This document shows, piece by piece, positions 33,362 through 42,805 of a stretch of DNA of 57,881 nt. The notes under the pieces are model-generated. The model had not been told where the DNA came from, did no database searches, and worked only from the letters and a program-made list of their open reading frames with translations. The stretch comes from Lachnospiraceae bacterium (GTDB lineage: Bacteria; Bacillota; Clostridia; Lachnospirales; Lachnospiraceae). The stretch spans positions 1 to 57,881 of the forward strand of contig JAFSHK010000014.1 in assembly GCA_017440375.1 (NCBI GenBank). Reading direction: 5' to 3'. Both the position numbers and the translations under genes were made by a program. Each line of letters opens with the position of its first letter. Position 1 is the stretch's first letter.

Positions 33362-34234
33362 TTACCATGTTAAAATTTCATATCCGTCTTCCGTAACAGC
33401 TACGGTCACTTCCCACTGCGCTGATGGAAGCCCATCATCTGTGAAAACAATCCAATCTGTTACTTCATCAATATAAATATCAGCTTTACCCATATTTACC
33501 ATCGGCTCAATCGTAAATACCATACCCGGAACCATCAACATTTCTGTTCCCTTCTGTGTAACATAGCTGACAAAAGGTTCTTCATGAAATTCAAGTCCGA
33601 CTCCATGACCACCTATTTCCCGTACGATAGAATAGCCATGTGCTTTCGCATGGTCGTTAATTGCCTGCGCCATATCACCAAGGAAGTTCCAAGGCTTCAC
33701 CTGCTCAAGACCGATATCAATACACTCTTTTGCTACTTCCACCAGTTTCTTTGTTTCCGGTGCTACATTGCCAAGCATAAACATTCTGGAAGAATCAGAA
33801 AAATATCCTTTATAAATTGTGGACACATCCACGTTAACGATATCGCCGTCTTTCAAAATATCTTTTTCAGACGGAATTCCATGACAAACCTGATTGTTTA
33901 AAGATGTACATACACTTTTCGGAAATCCCTGATAGCCAAGAGGTGCCGGAATGCCACCCATTTCAACCGTTTTCTGGTGTACCATCTGATTGATTTCTTC
34001 CGTACTCATTCCGATTTTGATATGCTGCGCCACATAGTCCAAAACAGCAATATTAATTTTGCTGCTCTCACGGATACCCTCTATCTGTTCCGGTGTTTTA
34101 ATCATATCATGATTCGGTACAATATGCCCCTGCAAGGAATATTGTTCTATTTTCTCATCAAAAGCCATATGACAGGTTTTGTATTTACGACCGCTCTGAC
34201 ACCAGCACAGATCGTTCCGTCCTAATTTCTTCAT
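33362..34234 (-). CDS. map: Type I methionine aminopeptidase with N-terminal SEC-C zinc motif
   Basis: A 290-aa enzyme that removes the initiator Met. Residues 1-25 form a SEC-C-like zinc motif (GRNDLCWCQSGRKYKTCH). The catalytic domain has the metal ligands in VNVDVSTIYKGYFSDSSRM (two Asp), the His in GGHGVGLEFHEEP and the Glu in FTIEPMV. The usual bacterial MAP is about 250 aa; the extra N-terminus may dock the enzyme on the ribosome as in related extended MAPs. It follows the GH9 gene by 23 bases in the same direction. Confidence 0.93.
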   Translation of the reverse strand: MKKLGRNDLCWCQSGRKYKTCHMAFDEKIEQYSLQGHIVPNHDMIKTPEQIEGIRESSKINIAVLDYVAQHIKIGMSTEEINQMVHQKTVEMGGIPAPLGYQGFPKSVCTSLNNQVCHGIPSEKDILKDGDIVNVDVSTIYKGYFSDSSRMFMLGNVAPETKKLVEVAKECIDIGLEQVKPWNFLGDMAQAINDHAKAHGYSIVREIGGHGVGLEFHEEPFVSYVTQKGTEMLMVPGMVFTIEPMVNMGKADIYIDEVTDWIVFTDDGLPSAQWEVTVAVTEDGYEILTW

Positions 34235-34257
34235 GGTATAAAGCTCCTCATCTCATT

Positions 34258-35919
34258 CTATCTGTTAAAATATGCTGTTACAAAAACTGCAGGTGAATTC
34301 CAGTAAATAGTAATTTCATTCAAGGAATAACACATGACATGATCCAGATAACATTTCATCGGTGGTGTTCCCTGTGGAATATTCTGAATTGCTGTTTCAT
34401 CATAAGGGATACCGGATGGTCCTCCGCTTACCCAACCAGCCATCGGTAATTCAATACCGTCACATTCTGTTGGTCTGTTATGTGGATTCTTATAAGCATT
34501 TTCACCATAACCGGTAACATAGCTATATCCAACCGCATTGGTTCCCAGCAGATAATGCATCTGTGCAAGTGCTGTATTCTCATAAAGTTTCTTTTGCATT
34601 TTAAGCTGACTGTCTTCTATCTCACTATTTTTCTCGTCCGTTTCAGTTTTCTCTAACATTGTACAAGCAAGCACCATCAACATTGCGCGATTCAGCACTA
34701 CCATGTTGCTGCCCCAAACATAGTCTTCCGGCTTCATAGCAACCATATATCCACATTCTTCGCGAAGCTTCACCAAACGGTCTGCTTCTGCCAGAATAAT
34801 GTCTCGGAATTCTTGACGAATTCCTTCTTCTGCCTGTTTCTTTGCATCTGTTAAAATTGCCATAGAAGCAAGTCCCGATACATCCGTCCAGCCAAAGTCT
34901 GTTTTACCCAGATTTTCTTTACACAATTCTTTTAATACGTTTTGATATTTCCCTTCTCCGGTTGCAACAAACATTTCTGCGGCTGCCCAAAGTCTCTCGT
35001 CTTTGTCGCAAACATCATCATATTCTCCGGTATTACAATTCTCCGGATTTTTGAAACCAATGTATTCCGGATGCTTCTCTAACCAGCTCCATGCCTTCTT
35101 CGCTGCGTCCATCATTTTATCAGCAAAAGCCTTGTCATATGCCGCATATACTCTGGATGCAAGTGCCATAGAAGCTGCATAATCTGCGGTTGCCATAGAA
35201 GAAACAGGGAACAAATAAAACTGGCTCTTATCCTCTTCCGGCATCATAAAATCAGCGTGCATGGCAGAAGTCAGTTTATGGTAAGCACCACCTTCTTCAT
35301 CCTGCATTTTCAACATCCACTCTAATTCGTAACGACATTCATTCAAAATATCCGGTACTCCATTTCCACTCTCCGGTATATTGATTTCTTCCTGAAAACT
35401 TTCCGGAAAAAGCATATATGCGTAAAGCAGATGTGCAACGGCTACTGCTGCCGGAGAAATATATCGACCGAAATCTCCCGCATCATGCCATCCACCGTTT
35501 ACTTCCTTACTGATTTCATGATTTTCCCAAAGCTTTGCTTCTCCGGTATGGCAGCATGCATGGGTATAAACACCTGCGTGCTTCTCTTCCAACGCACAAC
35601 CACATCTTTGATAGTATAAAGCCTTTAACAAATCCTTCTGTAAAGGCTGATAAATATCATCACCTATCGCAAATCGATAAGATATGTCACCTGTATTATC
35701 TTTTATAAAGTAAATGCCTGCCTGTGTAATCTCTGAGAAGTCTGCAATGGAAACCTCATCCTGTGAAGCTTCATCCATTCCAAAAGCCTCTGCTTTTTTC
35801 TCCAAAACAGCTTTATTTTCTCCATCTACGATTTGAAATACCTGAAAACTGTTTCCTTTTGTTAATACGGCTTTTTTCACCGCATCTGTCAAATATCCTA
35901 CTTGATTTAACGCTATCAT
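34258..35919 (-). CDS. Cytoplasmic glycoside hydrolase family 9 enzyme
   Basis: A 553-aa GH9 protein. Residues 1-85 form the N-terminal Ig-like CelD_N domain (MIALNQVGYLTDAVKKAVL). The (alpha/alpha)6 catalytic domain follows with GGWHDAGDFGRY (catalytic-base Asp), GTNAVGYSYVTGYGENAYKNPHNRP, and the acid Glu in SLNEITIYWNSPAVF. There is no signal peptide, carbohydrate-binding module or anchor, so it should act inside the cell on imported beta-glucan oligosaccharides, perhaps as an exo-glucosidase. It is upstream of map and has its own promoter space after the rpe terminator. Confidence 0.9.
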   Translation of the reverse strand: MIALNQVGYLTDAVKKAVLTKGNSFQVFQIVDGENKAVLEKKAEAFGMDEASQDEVSIADFSEITQAGIYFIKDNTGDISYRFAIGDDIYQPLQKDLLKALYYQRCGCALEEKHAGVYTHACCHTGEAKLWENHEISKEVNGGWHDAGDFGRYISPAAVAVAHLLYAYMLFPESFQEEINIPESGNGVPDILNECRYELEWMLKMQDEEGGAYHKLTSAMHADFMMPEEDKSQFYLFPVSSMATADYAASMALASRVYAAYDKAFADKMMDAAKKAWSWLEKHPEYIGFKNPENCNTGEYDDVCDKDERLWAAAEMFVATGEGKYQNVLKELCKENLGKTDFGWTDVSGLASMAILTDAKKQAEEGIRQEFRDIILAEADRLVKLREECGYMVAMKPEDYVWGSNMVVLNRAMLMVLACTMLEKTETDEKNSEIEDSQLKMQKKLYENTALAQMHYLLGTNAVGYSYVTGYGENAYKNPHNRPTECDGIELPMAGWVSGGPSGIPYDETAIQNIPQGTPPMKCYLDHVMCYSLNEITIYWNSPAVFVTAYFNR

Positions 35920-35992
35920 GTCTACCTCCCATAGTTGCTTGTGCTATATCCGCTTATTATAGCGTACTTTCTGAATGTTTACAAGTTTTGGT

Positions 35993-36036
35993 AAAAAAGG
36001 CTGACAATACATAAACACTCGTATTATCAGCCTTTT
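35993..36036 (-). terminator. Terminator of the pentose operon after rpe
   Basis: Stem AAAAGGCTGA pairs with TCAGCCTTTT across an interrupted inner helix (ATAC/GTAT), followed on the minus strand by TTTTTT. Confidence 0.88.
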
Positions 36037-36057
36037 CCTATCCATTTGTACTTTATA

Positions 36058-36708
36058 TTAAAATTTATTGAGAATATTTTTCACGTTTTCCGTAATATTT
36101 CCACCAAAAACCGCAGAACCTGCCACGATAACATTGGCTCCTGCTTCCAAAACAACATGTACATTATCTTTGGTAATACCACCGTCTACTTGAATATCGG
36201 TAGTCAAGCCCATTTCGTGTATTATCTGACGAGCTTCTTTGATACGCTCCGTAGATTCAGGGATATATTTCTGTCCACCAAATCCCGGCTCCACTGTCAT
36301 GATTAAGAGCATATCAATTTTGGCAAGATACGGTTTTACTGCTTCTACCGGTGTCCCAGGTTTAATCGAAAGCCCTGCTTTACAACCATTTTGATGAATT
36401 AAATCAATCACGCCATCGACATCCTTCGTAGCTTCCAAATGAAAAGTAATAATATCTGCTCCACATTTCGCAAATTCTTCAATATAACGCTCCGGCTCCA
36501 CAATCATCAGATGTACATCAAATACTTTCTGTGTTACGGAACGAATTGTTGAAATAACCGGCATTCCGAAAGATATGGATGGCACAAAAACACCGTCCAT
36601 AACATCTATGTGTATATAATGAGCACCCGCCTTATCTGCTTCTTCAATCTGTTTGCCCAAGATCCTAAAATCAGCAGCAAGTATGGATGGTGACAATAAA
36701 TTTTTCAT
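36058..36708 (-). CDS. rpe: Ribulose-phosphate 3-epimerase
   Basis: A 216-aa TIM-barrel enzyme interconverting ribulose-5-phosphate and xylulose-5-phosphate. Motifs are SPSILAADF, HIDVMDGVFVPSISFG, VHLMIVEPERYI, MTVEPGFGGQ and IQVDGGI, with the metal His and Asp residues present. Length is normal. It links the arabinose products made by araABD with the transketolase encoded upstream. A strong hairpin (36749-36777) separates it from the transketolase gene. Confidence 0.94.
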   Translation of the reverse strand: MKNLLSPSILAADFRILGKQIEEADKAGAHYIHIDVMDGVFVPSISFGMPVISTIRSVTQKVFDVHLMIVEPERYIEEFAKCGADIITFHLEATKDVDGVIDLIHQNGCKAGLSIKPGTPVEAVKPYLAKIDMLLIMTVEPGFGGQKYIPESTERIKEARQIIHEMGLTTDIQVDGGITKDNVHVVLEAGANVIVAGSAVFGGNITENVKNILNKF

Positions 36709-36748
36709 ATGCGCTCCTCACACAAAACTCATATCTAAAACTTTGCAA

Positions 36749-36777
36749 GAAGAAAGGCTCTATACGAGCCATTCTTC
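36749..36777. repeat. Intergenic hairpin between transketolase and rpe
   Basis: GAAGAA-A-GGCTC, loop TATAC, GAGCC-A-TTCTTC: 11 pairs with one symmetric mismatch. It lacks a long T-run on the minus strand, so it is more likely an mRNA processing or stability element than a full terminator. Confidence 0.6.
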
Positions 36778-36799
36778 CTACAATATACAATATTTTTTA

Positions 36800-37741
36800 T
36801 TATTTTACAAATTCTTTTACTTTTGCGTAAATGCCTTTGCCGTCTAAGCCGTATTTCTCAACAAGAGCTGCTGCCGGACCGGATTCACCGAATACATCCT
36901 GCATACCGATTTTCATAACCGGTGTAGGAAGCTTCTCACATAAGCAGTCACAAACTGCACTGCCAAGACCGCCGATTACAGAATGCTCTTCTGCGGTTAC
37001 GACTTTGCCTGTTTTCTTAGCAGATGCCAGAATCAATTCTTCATCCAAAGGTTTGATTGTATGAATATTGATAACTTCTGCACTAATGCCGTCTGCTGCA
37101 AGCATTTCTGCCGCCTCTAAAGCAGATGCAACCGTAATACCGCTTGCTACGATAGTAACGTCGCTACCTTCTTTTAACAGAACACCTTTACCGATTTCAA
37201 ATTTATAATCCGGTGTATCGTTGATTACCGGAACAGCCGCACGACCAAATCTCAAGTAAACAGGGCCCTGCATCTCGATTGCTGCTCTGACTGCTGCTTT
37301 TGCTTCTACATCATCAGAAGGAACAATAACTGTCATACCCGGAATGGTTCTCATAAGTGCTACGTCTTCGTTACACTGATGGGTTGCACCGTCTTCACCT
37401 ACTGTAATACCGGCATGTGTTGCACCGATTTTTACATTCAAACGAGGATAACCGATAGAGTTACGAACCTGTTCGAAGTTACGTCCTGCCGCAAACATTG
37501 CGAAAGAACTGATAAAAGGAATTTTACCGCATGTAGCAAGACCTGCTGCAATGCCTGTCATATTACATTCTGCTATACCACAATCAATGTGACGTTCCGG
37601 ATAAGCTTTCAGGAAAACGCCCGTCTTAGTTGCGCCTGCAAGGTCAGCATCTAAAACAACCAGATTCGGGAAATCAGCACCACACTCAGCAAGTGCATTA
37701 CCATAACTTTCTCTTGTAGCAATTTTCTTTACATCCGCCAT
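36800..37741 (-). CDS. Transketolase, C-terminal subunit
   Basis: A 313-aa half transketolase holding the pyrimidine-binding and C-terminal domains. The catalytic Glu region reads DCGIAECNMTGIAAGLA; the C-terminal lobe has VTAEEHSVIGGLGSAV. It overlaps the N-terminal half by one base (TAATG), so the two chains are made together and assemble. It transfers two-carbon units between pentose phosphates in the cytosol. Confidence 0.93.
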   Translation of the reverse strand: MADVKKIATRESYGNALAECGADFPNLVVLDADLAGATKTGVFLKAYPERHIDCGIAECNMTGIAAGLATCGKIPFISSFAMFAAGRNFEQVRNSIGYPRLNVKIGATHAGITVGEDGATHQCNEDVALMRTIPGMTVIVPSDDVEAKAAVRAAIEMQGPVYLRFGRAAVPVINDTPDYKFEIGKGVLLKEGSDVTIVASGITVASALEAAEMLAADGISAEVINIHTIKPLDEELILASAKKTGKVVTAEEHSVIGGLGSAVCDCLCEKLPTPVMKIGMQDVFGESGPAAALVEKYGLDGKGIYAKVKEFVK

Positions 37742-38580
37742 TAGTTTGCACCTCCTAATTCCGCACCAATTTTCTCGAGATCTGCCATTGCAGTCTGGTA
37801 TTCATCATCGTTCGGAGCTTTTCCATGCCATCCTGCACTGTTTTCCATGAAGGAAACACCTTTACCTTTTACCGTCTTACATACGATAGCTGTCGGCATA
37901 CCTTTTGTATTTTTGGCTTCTTTAAATGCAGCATCAATCTGATCAAAATCATTTCCGTCAATGTTAATTACGTGGAAATTGAATGCTTCAAATTTCTTAT
38001 CGATCGGGTAAGGAGAACATACATCATCAATCTTACCATCAATCTGTAATCCATTATTATCTACGATAACTACAAGGTTATCCAGTTTTCTGTGTCCGGC
38101 AAACATAGCTGCTTCCCAAACCTGTCCTTCCTGAATTTCACCGTCACCAAGTAATGTATATACACGGAAGTCTTTGTTATCTAATTTTGCAGCAAGAGCC
38201 ATACCTACTGCTGCGGAGATACCCTGTCCAAGAGAACCGGAAGACATATCAACACCCGGTGTTTCCTGCATACAAGGATGACCTTGTAAATAAGAACCTA
38301 AATGGCGAAGTGTTTTCAAATCTTCTACCGGAAAATAACCACGATTTGCTAACGCAGAATATAATCCCGGTGCTGTGTGGCCTTTAGACAAAACAAAACG
38401 GTCTCTGTCAGCTTTCTTAGGATCTTTGGGATCAATATTCATTTCCTCGAAATAAAGATAAGTAAAAATGTCTGCTGCAGATAAGGAACCGCCCGGATGT
38501 CCGGCTTTTGCACTGTGTACTGCTGTTACAATACCTTTACGAACTTCATTAGCTGTTTTCTGTAACTCTAATTTGTTCAT
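37741..38580 (-). CDS. Transketolase, N-terminal (TPP-binding) subunit
   Basis: A 279-aa thiamine-diphosphate-binding half. GHPGGSLSAADI, the motif GDGEIQEGQVWEAAMFAGH (GDG to NN) and VDNNGLQIDG bind the cofactor and Mg2+; HTAPGLY is also conserved. ATG 38580 was chosen over 38607 because GGAGG lies six bases upstream. It is part of the arabinose operon after araD, feeding xylulose-5-phosphate into the pentose phosphate route. Confidence 0.93.
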   Translation of the reverse strand: MNKLELQKTANEVRKGIVTAVHSAKAGHPGGSLSAADIFTYLYFEEMNIDPKDPKKADRDRFVLSKGHTAPGLYSALANRGYFPVEDLKTLRHLGSYLQGHPCMQETPGVDMSSGSLGQGISAAVGMALAAKLDNKDFRVYTLLGDGEIQEGQVWEAAMFAGHRKLDNLVVIVDNNGLQIDGKIDDVCSPYPIDKKFEAFNFHVINIDGNDFDQIDAAFKEAKNTKGMPTAIVCKTVKGKGVSFMENSAGWHGKAPNDDEYQTAMADLEKIGAELGGAN

Positions 38581-38719
38581 CACAAACCTCCATATTATTG
38601 TATTCATTATTTTGAGGCAGGGAAATCGGACAATGCTTTACTGCCCATTCCCCCACTCATAGAGTATCATATCATAATACCTATTTTCTCTCTACAAAAA
38701 AATTGCTTTTTGTTATTAC

Positions 38720-39418
38720 TTAATTGCTTTGTCCATAATAAGCATTTGCTCCGTGTTTTCTGTAATAGTGTTTATCCTGTAATTCCTGTGGAGCCGGCTG
38801 GATACGAGCATTGATTGTTTCTGCACGATATGCCATTTTGGCAACTTCTTCGAGAACAACTGCATTGTGTACCGCATCGACACCGTTTTTGCCCCATGCA
38901 AAAGGACCATGATTTTTGCAAAGAACAGCCGGAACTGCCATGACTTCTTTGTTCATTCTCTTAAATTCATTCACAATAAGAAGTCCTGTATTCTTCTCAT
39001 AGGCATCTGCAATTTCCTCTTCGCTTAAACATCTAAGACATGGTACTTCACCGTAAATATAATCCGCATGGGTTGTACCATAGCAAGGAATACTTCTTCC
39101 GGCCTGTGCCCAGCTTGTTGCATAAGAAGAATGTGTATGTACGATACCGCCTATTTCCGGAAAAGCTTTGTATAATTCCAGATGAGTCGGTGTATCAGAA
39201 GAAGGATTATAACGCCCTTCCACCTTATTTCCCTCTAAGTCCATCAGTACCATATCGTCCGGTGTTAATTTATCATAATCCACACCAGATGGTTTGATTG
39301 CAAAAATACCTGTTTCCGGGTCAATTTCACTCACATTTCCCCAAGTAAAAGTAACCAGATTGTATTTGGGAAGAAGCATATTCGCTTCATAAACTCTTTG
39401 TTTTAATTCCTCTAACAT
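38720..39418 (-). CDS. araD: L-ribulose-5-phosphate 4-epimerase
   Basis: A 232-aa class II aldolase-fold enzyme converting L-ribulose-5-phosphate to D-xylulose-5-phosphate. Motifs are LVTFTWGNVS, IKPSGVDYD, THSSYATSWAQAGRSIPCYGTTHADYIYG (zinc His pairs) and LCKNHGPFAWG. Length fits AraD. It lies between araB and the transketolase genes. Confidence 0.93.
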   Translation of the reverse strand: MLEELKQRVYEANMLLPKYNLVTFTWGNVSEIDPETGIFAIKPSGVDYDKLTPDDMVLMDLEGNKVEGRYNPSSDTPTHLELYKAFPEIGGIVHTHSSYATSWAQAGRSIPCYGTTHADYIYGEVPCLRCLSEEEIADAYEKNTGLLIVNEFKRMNKEVMAVPAVLCKNHGPFAWGKNGVDAVHNAVVLEEVAKMAYRAETINARIQPAPQELQDKHYYRKHGANAYYGQSN

Positions 39419-39462
39419 CGCTCTGTCCTTTCTATGTATTAATTATCATGAAATCTGCACAA

Positions 39463-41067
39463 TTATTTCAGACATTCCACAGCAGCTCTTTCAATACCGA
39501 GACCTGCACTGTAACGTTTCATAAATAAATCGAAGCCTTCTACATCTTCTTTGCGAGGTTCTTCTTTGGTTCCTTCCTGTCCTGCAAATACTTTCTTCTC
39601 TAAGAACGCTGCCAAGGTTTCGTCTTCTTTGTGAAGCATATAGGATGCCAGAAGTGCAATACCCCATGCACCACCTTCGCCTGCTGTTTCCATGACAGCA
39701 ACCGGTGCATCGATAGCTGCTGCCATGATACGCTGTCCAACACCTTTTGTCTTGAACAAACCACCATGTCCTAACATTTCATCTACTTGAACACCTTCTT
39801 CTTTTAACAGAATATCCAGACCTGTCTTTAATGCGCCAAGCGCTGTGAAAAGGTGTACCCTCATGAAGTTTGCAAGATTGAAATTATCGGAAGGAGTACG
39901 TACAAACAATGGACGACCTTCTTCAAATCCCGTAATATGCTCACCAGAGAAATAGTTGTATGCAAGTAATCCGCCACAATCATTATCACCTTCCAAGGCT
40001 TTGCGATATAAAGTACCATATAACTCGTTCATATCTACGGTCATACCCATGCTCTGTGCAAACTCTTTGAAAATATTTACCCATGCATTCAAATCAGAAG
40101 TACAGTTGTTGCAATGTACCATGGCTACCAAACTACCATCAGGAGTTGTTACCAAATCAATTGCATCGTATACTTTCTTCAATTCTTTTTCCAGAACAAT
40201 CATTGCAAATACACTGGTACCTGCTGATACATTACCGGTTCTTTGTGCAACAGAATTTGTTGCTGCCATACCGGTTCCTGCATCACCCTCCGGAGGACAA
40301 AGTGGAATACCAGCCTGTAAGGTTCCGGTTGGGTCTAATAATGCTGCACCTTCTGCACTCAAAGTACCTGCTGCTTCACCTGCAGTCTGTACCTTTGGCA
40401 TAATCTCTCGTAATTTCCATGGAAAACCTTTGTCTGCTACCAGTTCATCAAACTGTGCAATCATTTTCTCATTGAAATCACCGGTTGCAATGTCGATTGG
40501 GAACATACCGGATGCTTCGCCAACACCGAGTGTACGAACACCTGTCAGTTTCCAATGAACATAACCAGCCAGAGTTGTGAAATATTTGATGGAAGGAACA
40601 TGTTCTTCTCCATTCAAAATCGCCTGATAAAGATGGGCAATACTCCATCTCTGTGGAATGTGATAGTTAAATACTTCTGTTAATTTTTCGGATGCCGGAC
40701 CTGTGATTGTATTTCTCCATGTACGGAATGGAACTAACAATTCACCTTTTTCATCAAATGCCATGTAACCATGCATCATGGCACTGAAACCAATCGCACC
40801 GATTTTAACCAAAGTAACACCATACTGATTTTTTACATCTTCTGTCATATTTTTGTAGCAGTCCTGCAAACCATTCCAGATATCGTCCAGACTATATGTC
40901 CAGATACCGTTCTCCAGACGGTTCTCCCAGTCATGTGCACCGGATGCAATCGGTGTATTATCTTCTGCTACCAGAACCGCTTTGATTCTGGTAGAGCCAA
41001 ATTCAATACCAAGGACGGTCTTACCGTCTTCAATCTGTTTCTTAATTTCTTCTACATTAAACCCCAT
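39463..41067 (-). CDS. araB: FGGY-family carbohydrate kinase, probable L-ribulokinase
   Basis: A 534-aa sugar kinase. The N-terminal phosphate loop is [15 protein letters not shown], and the ATP-binding lobe has [16 protein letters not shown] and [19 protein letters not shown]. Placement between araA and araD points to L-ribulose as substrate; sequence alone does not exclude D-xylulose. It is 31 bases after araA and 44 bases before araD, in one operon. Confidence 0.82.
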   Translation of the reverse strand: MGFNVEEIKKQIEDGKTVLGIEFGSTRIKAVLVAEDNTPIASGAHDWENRLENGIWTYSLDDIWNGLQDCYKNMTEDVKNQYGVTLVKIGAIGFSAMMHGYMAFDEKGELLVPFRTWRNTITGPASEKLTEVFNYHIPQRWSIAHLYQAILNGEEHVPSIKYFTTLAGYVHWKLTGVRTLGVGEASGMFPIDIATGDFNEKMIAQFDELVADKGFPWKLREIMPKVQTAGEAAGTLSAEGAALLDPTGTLQAGIPLCPPEGDAGTGMAATNSVAQRTGNVSAGTSVFAMIVLEKELKKVYDAIDLVTTPDGSLVAMVHCNNCTSDLNAWVNIFKEFAQSMGMTVDMNELYGTLYRKALEGDNDCGGLLAYNYFSGEHITGFEEGRPLFVRTPSDNFNLANFMRVHLFTALGALKTGLDILLKEEGVQVDEMLGHGGLFKTKGVGQRIMAAAIDAPVAVMETAGEGGAWGIALLASYMLHKEDETLAAFLEKKVFAGQEGTKEEPRKEDVEGFDLFMKRYSAGLGIERAAVECLK

Positions 41068-41098
41068 TTTTCACTAACCTCCTATTCGCATATTAGCC

Positions 41099-42592
41099 CT
41101 AGCGGAATGCTGCTTCATTCCATCTTAACTCATTTTTGAAATCACGAATGGTTGTGTTCTTATCAATTACAACACTTTCGATTCCCATTGCTGCTGCCCA
41201 GTCTACCATCTGGTCTACTGTTAAGTCATAAGAGAAGGCTGTATGGTGTGCACCACCGGCAAGAATCCAAGCAGTTGCTCCGATTTCCATATTTGGCTGT
41301 GGTGTCCAGAATGCTGTACCAACCGGAAGCTTCGGCATCGGTTTTTCAACCTTCTTACAGTCAACTGCATTGATTAACAGTCTGAATCTTGTTCCAAGAT
41401 CTACTAAGGAACATGCTACTGCTGGACCTGTCTTAGAAGTAAACACAAGACGAGCAGGATCTTCTCTGTTACCCATAGAAAGAGGACAAACCTTAATACC
41501 AATCTCGCCGTCTGCTACGGAAGGACATACCTCTAACATGTGCGCCTGTAAGATACCATCCTTGCCCGGAACCAGATTGTAAGTATAATCTTCCATCATA
41601 GATGTTCCTTTTGCATCTTTGATATCTGCTGTCATAAGCTTCATCAAACGAACCATTGCAGCTACTTTCCAGTCTCCTTCTGCACCGAATCCGTAACCCT
41701 TTTCCATCAATCTCTGAATAGAAAGACCCGGCAACTGTTGTAATCCGCCGAGCATACCAAAGTGAGTAACGATAGCATGATAATCATTCTCTACTAAGAA
41801 TTTCTCGATACCGATTTCCTGTCTTGCCTGTACTGCAACATGTTTCTTGAATTCAGCTAAATCTCTGCCTTCATCAATAATTTTGTATTTGCTGTAATAT
41901 TCCTCTACCAAAGCATCTACATCGCCTTGTGCAACAGCATCTACATAATCTACTAAATCATTGACGCAGTAGTGATCAATTTCCCAACCAAACTTAATCT
42001 GTGCCTCTACTTTATCACCTTCTGTTACGGCTACATTGTTCATGTTATCACCGAAACGGCATACTCTGATGTGAGAAGACTCAATAATTCCAAGCGCTGT
42101 TCTCATCCAGCTACCAAGCTGCTTTTGCACACTTGGATTAGCCCAGTGTCCAACAATGATTTTTCTTTCGATACCCATACGACTTACGATATGACCATAT
42201 TCTCTGTCACCATGAGCAGACTGATTTTCATTCATGAAATCCATATCTATTGTATCATATGGAAGCTCTTCGTTAAACTGTGTATGTAAATGACAAAGAG
42301 GTTTTCTGAATTCTTTCAATCCAAGAATCCACATTTTTGCAGGAGAGAATGTGTGCATCCATGTGATAACACCGGCACACTCTTCATCATTGTTCGCATC
42401 ATTAAAAGTTTTACGGATAGAAGCCTGACTGATTAAAGTAGGTTTCAATACAACCTCAAAAGGTAATTGACCGGAAGCATTCAAGCCTTCCACAATTTTA
42501 GCAGAATGTTCTGCTACTTTTCTTAAACACTCATCCCCATAAAGATCCTGTGAACCGGTACAAAACCAGAACTTGTAATTTTTTGTCTGCAT
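41099..42592 (-). CDS. araA: L-arabinose isomerase
   Basis: A 497-aa metal-dependent isomerase converting L-arabinose to L-ribulose. It begins with FWFCTGSQDLYGDE, a hallmark of AraA, and has WMHTFSPAKMWI, MNENQSAHGDREYG, FGAEGDWKVAAMVR (active Glu) and the C-terminal GGAHHTAFS (metal His). Length is as expected. It is first in its operon. Its 5' leader holds a small hairpin GCCG/CGGC (42622-42608) before the Shine-Dalgarno GAGAGGG. Confidence 0.96.
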   Translation of the reverse strand: MQTKNYKFWFCTGSQDLYGDECLRKVAEHSAKIVEGLNASGQLPFEVVLKPTLISQASIRKTFNDANNDEECAGVITWMHTFSPAKMWILGLKEFRKPLCHLHTQFNEELPYDTIDMDFMNENQSAHGDREYGHIVSRMGIERKIIVGHWANPSVQKQLGSWMRTALGIIESSHIRVCRFGDNMNNVAVTEGDKVEAQIKFGWEIDHYCVNDLVDYVDAVAQGDVDALVEEYYSKYKIIDEGRDLAEFKKHVAVQARQEIGIEKFLVENDYHAIVTHFGMLGGLQQLPGLSIQRLMEKGYGFGAEGDWKVAAMVRLMKLMTADIKDAKGTSMMEDYTYNLVPGKDGILQAHMLEVCPSVADGEIGIKVCPLSMGNREDPARLVFTSKTGPAVACSLVDLGTRFRLLINAVDCKKVEKPMPKLPVGTAFWTPQPNMEIGATAWILAGGAHHTAFSYDLTVDQMVDWAAAMGIESVVIDKNTTIRDFKNELRWNEAAFR

Positions 42593-42679
42593 AAGCCCTC
42601 TCTTTCTGCCGTTTTATACGGCTTCCCAATTATTTTTCCTTTTTTTATACGACGAAAAACATCGCCTTTCTTATTTTCC

Positions 42680-42717
42680 ATTATATGACTTGTATATACA
42701 AATGTACAAGTTGTACA
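42680..42717 (-). promoter_or_regulatory. araA promoter with two overlapping AraR-type operators
   Basis: On the minus strand TTGTAC (42709-42704) and TATAAT (42685-42680) are 18 bp apart. The spacer carries ATTTGTATATACAAGT (42703-42688), which fits the Bacillus AraR box (ATTTGTAC/GTACAAAT type). Overlapping the -35 is a second perfect palindrome, TGTACAA-C-TTGTACA (42717-42703). Binding would block polymerase; the AraR-like gene at 48103 is the likely repressor. Confidence 0.72.
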
Positions 42718-42744
42718 CATATAATATTTTTAAAAATTTTGTAT

Positions 42745-42792
42745 AAAAAAGCTGTCAAATCAGCAATGAAAATTACCGGCATGACAGCTTTT
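42745..42792 (-). terminator. Terminator of the pentose ABC transporter operon
   Basis: AAAAGCTGTCA pairs with TGACAGCTTTT around a 24-base loop and is followed on the minus strand by a run of T. It lies just beyond the last permease stop and before the araA promoter. Confidence 0.82.
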
Positions 42793-42805
42793 ATATTGTC
42801 TCTTA

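Noticed and set aside
39956-40558. Open frame of 200 codons on the plus strand inside araB
   Set aside because: It is antisense to a well-supported kinase gene, and its reading is explained by the codon pattern of that gene.
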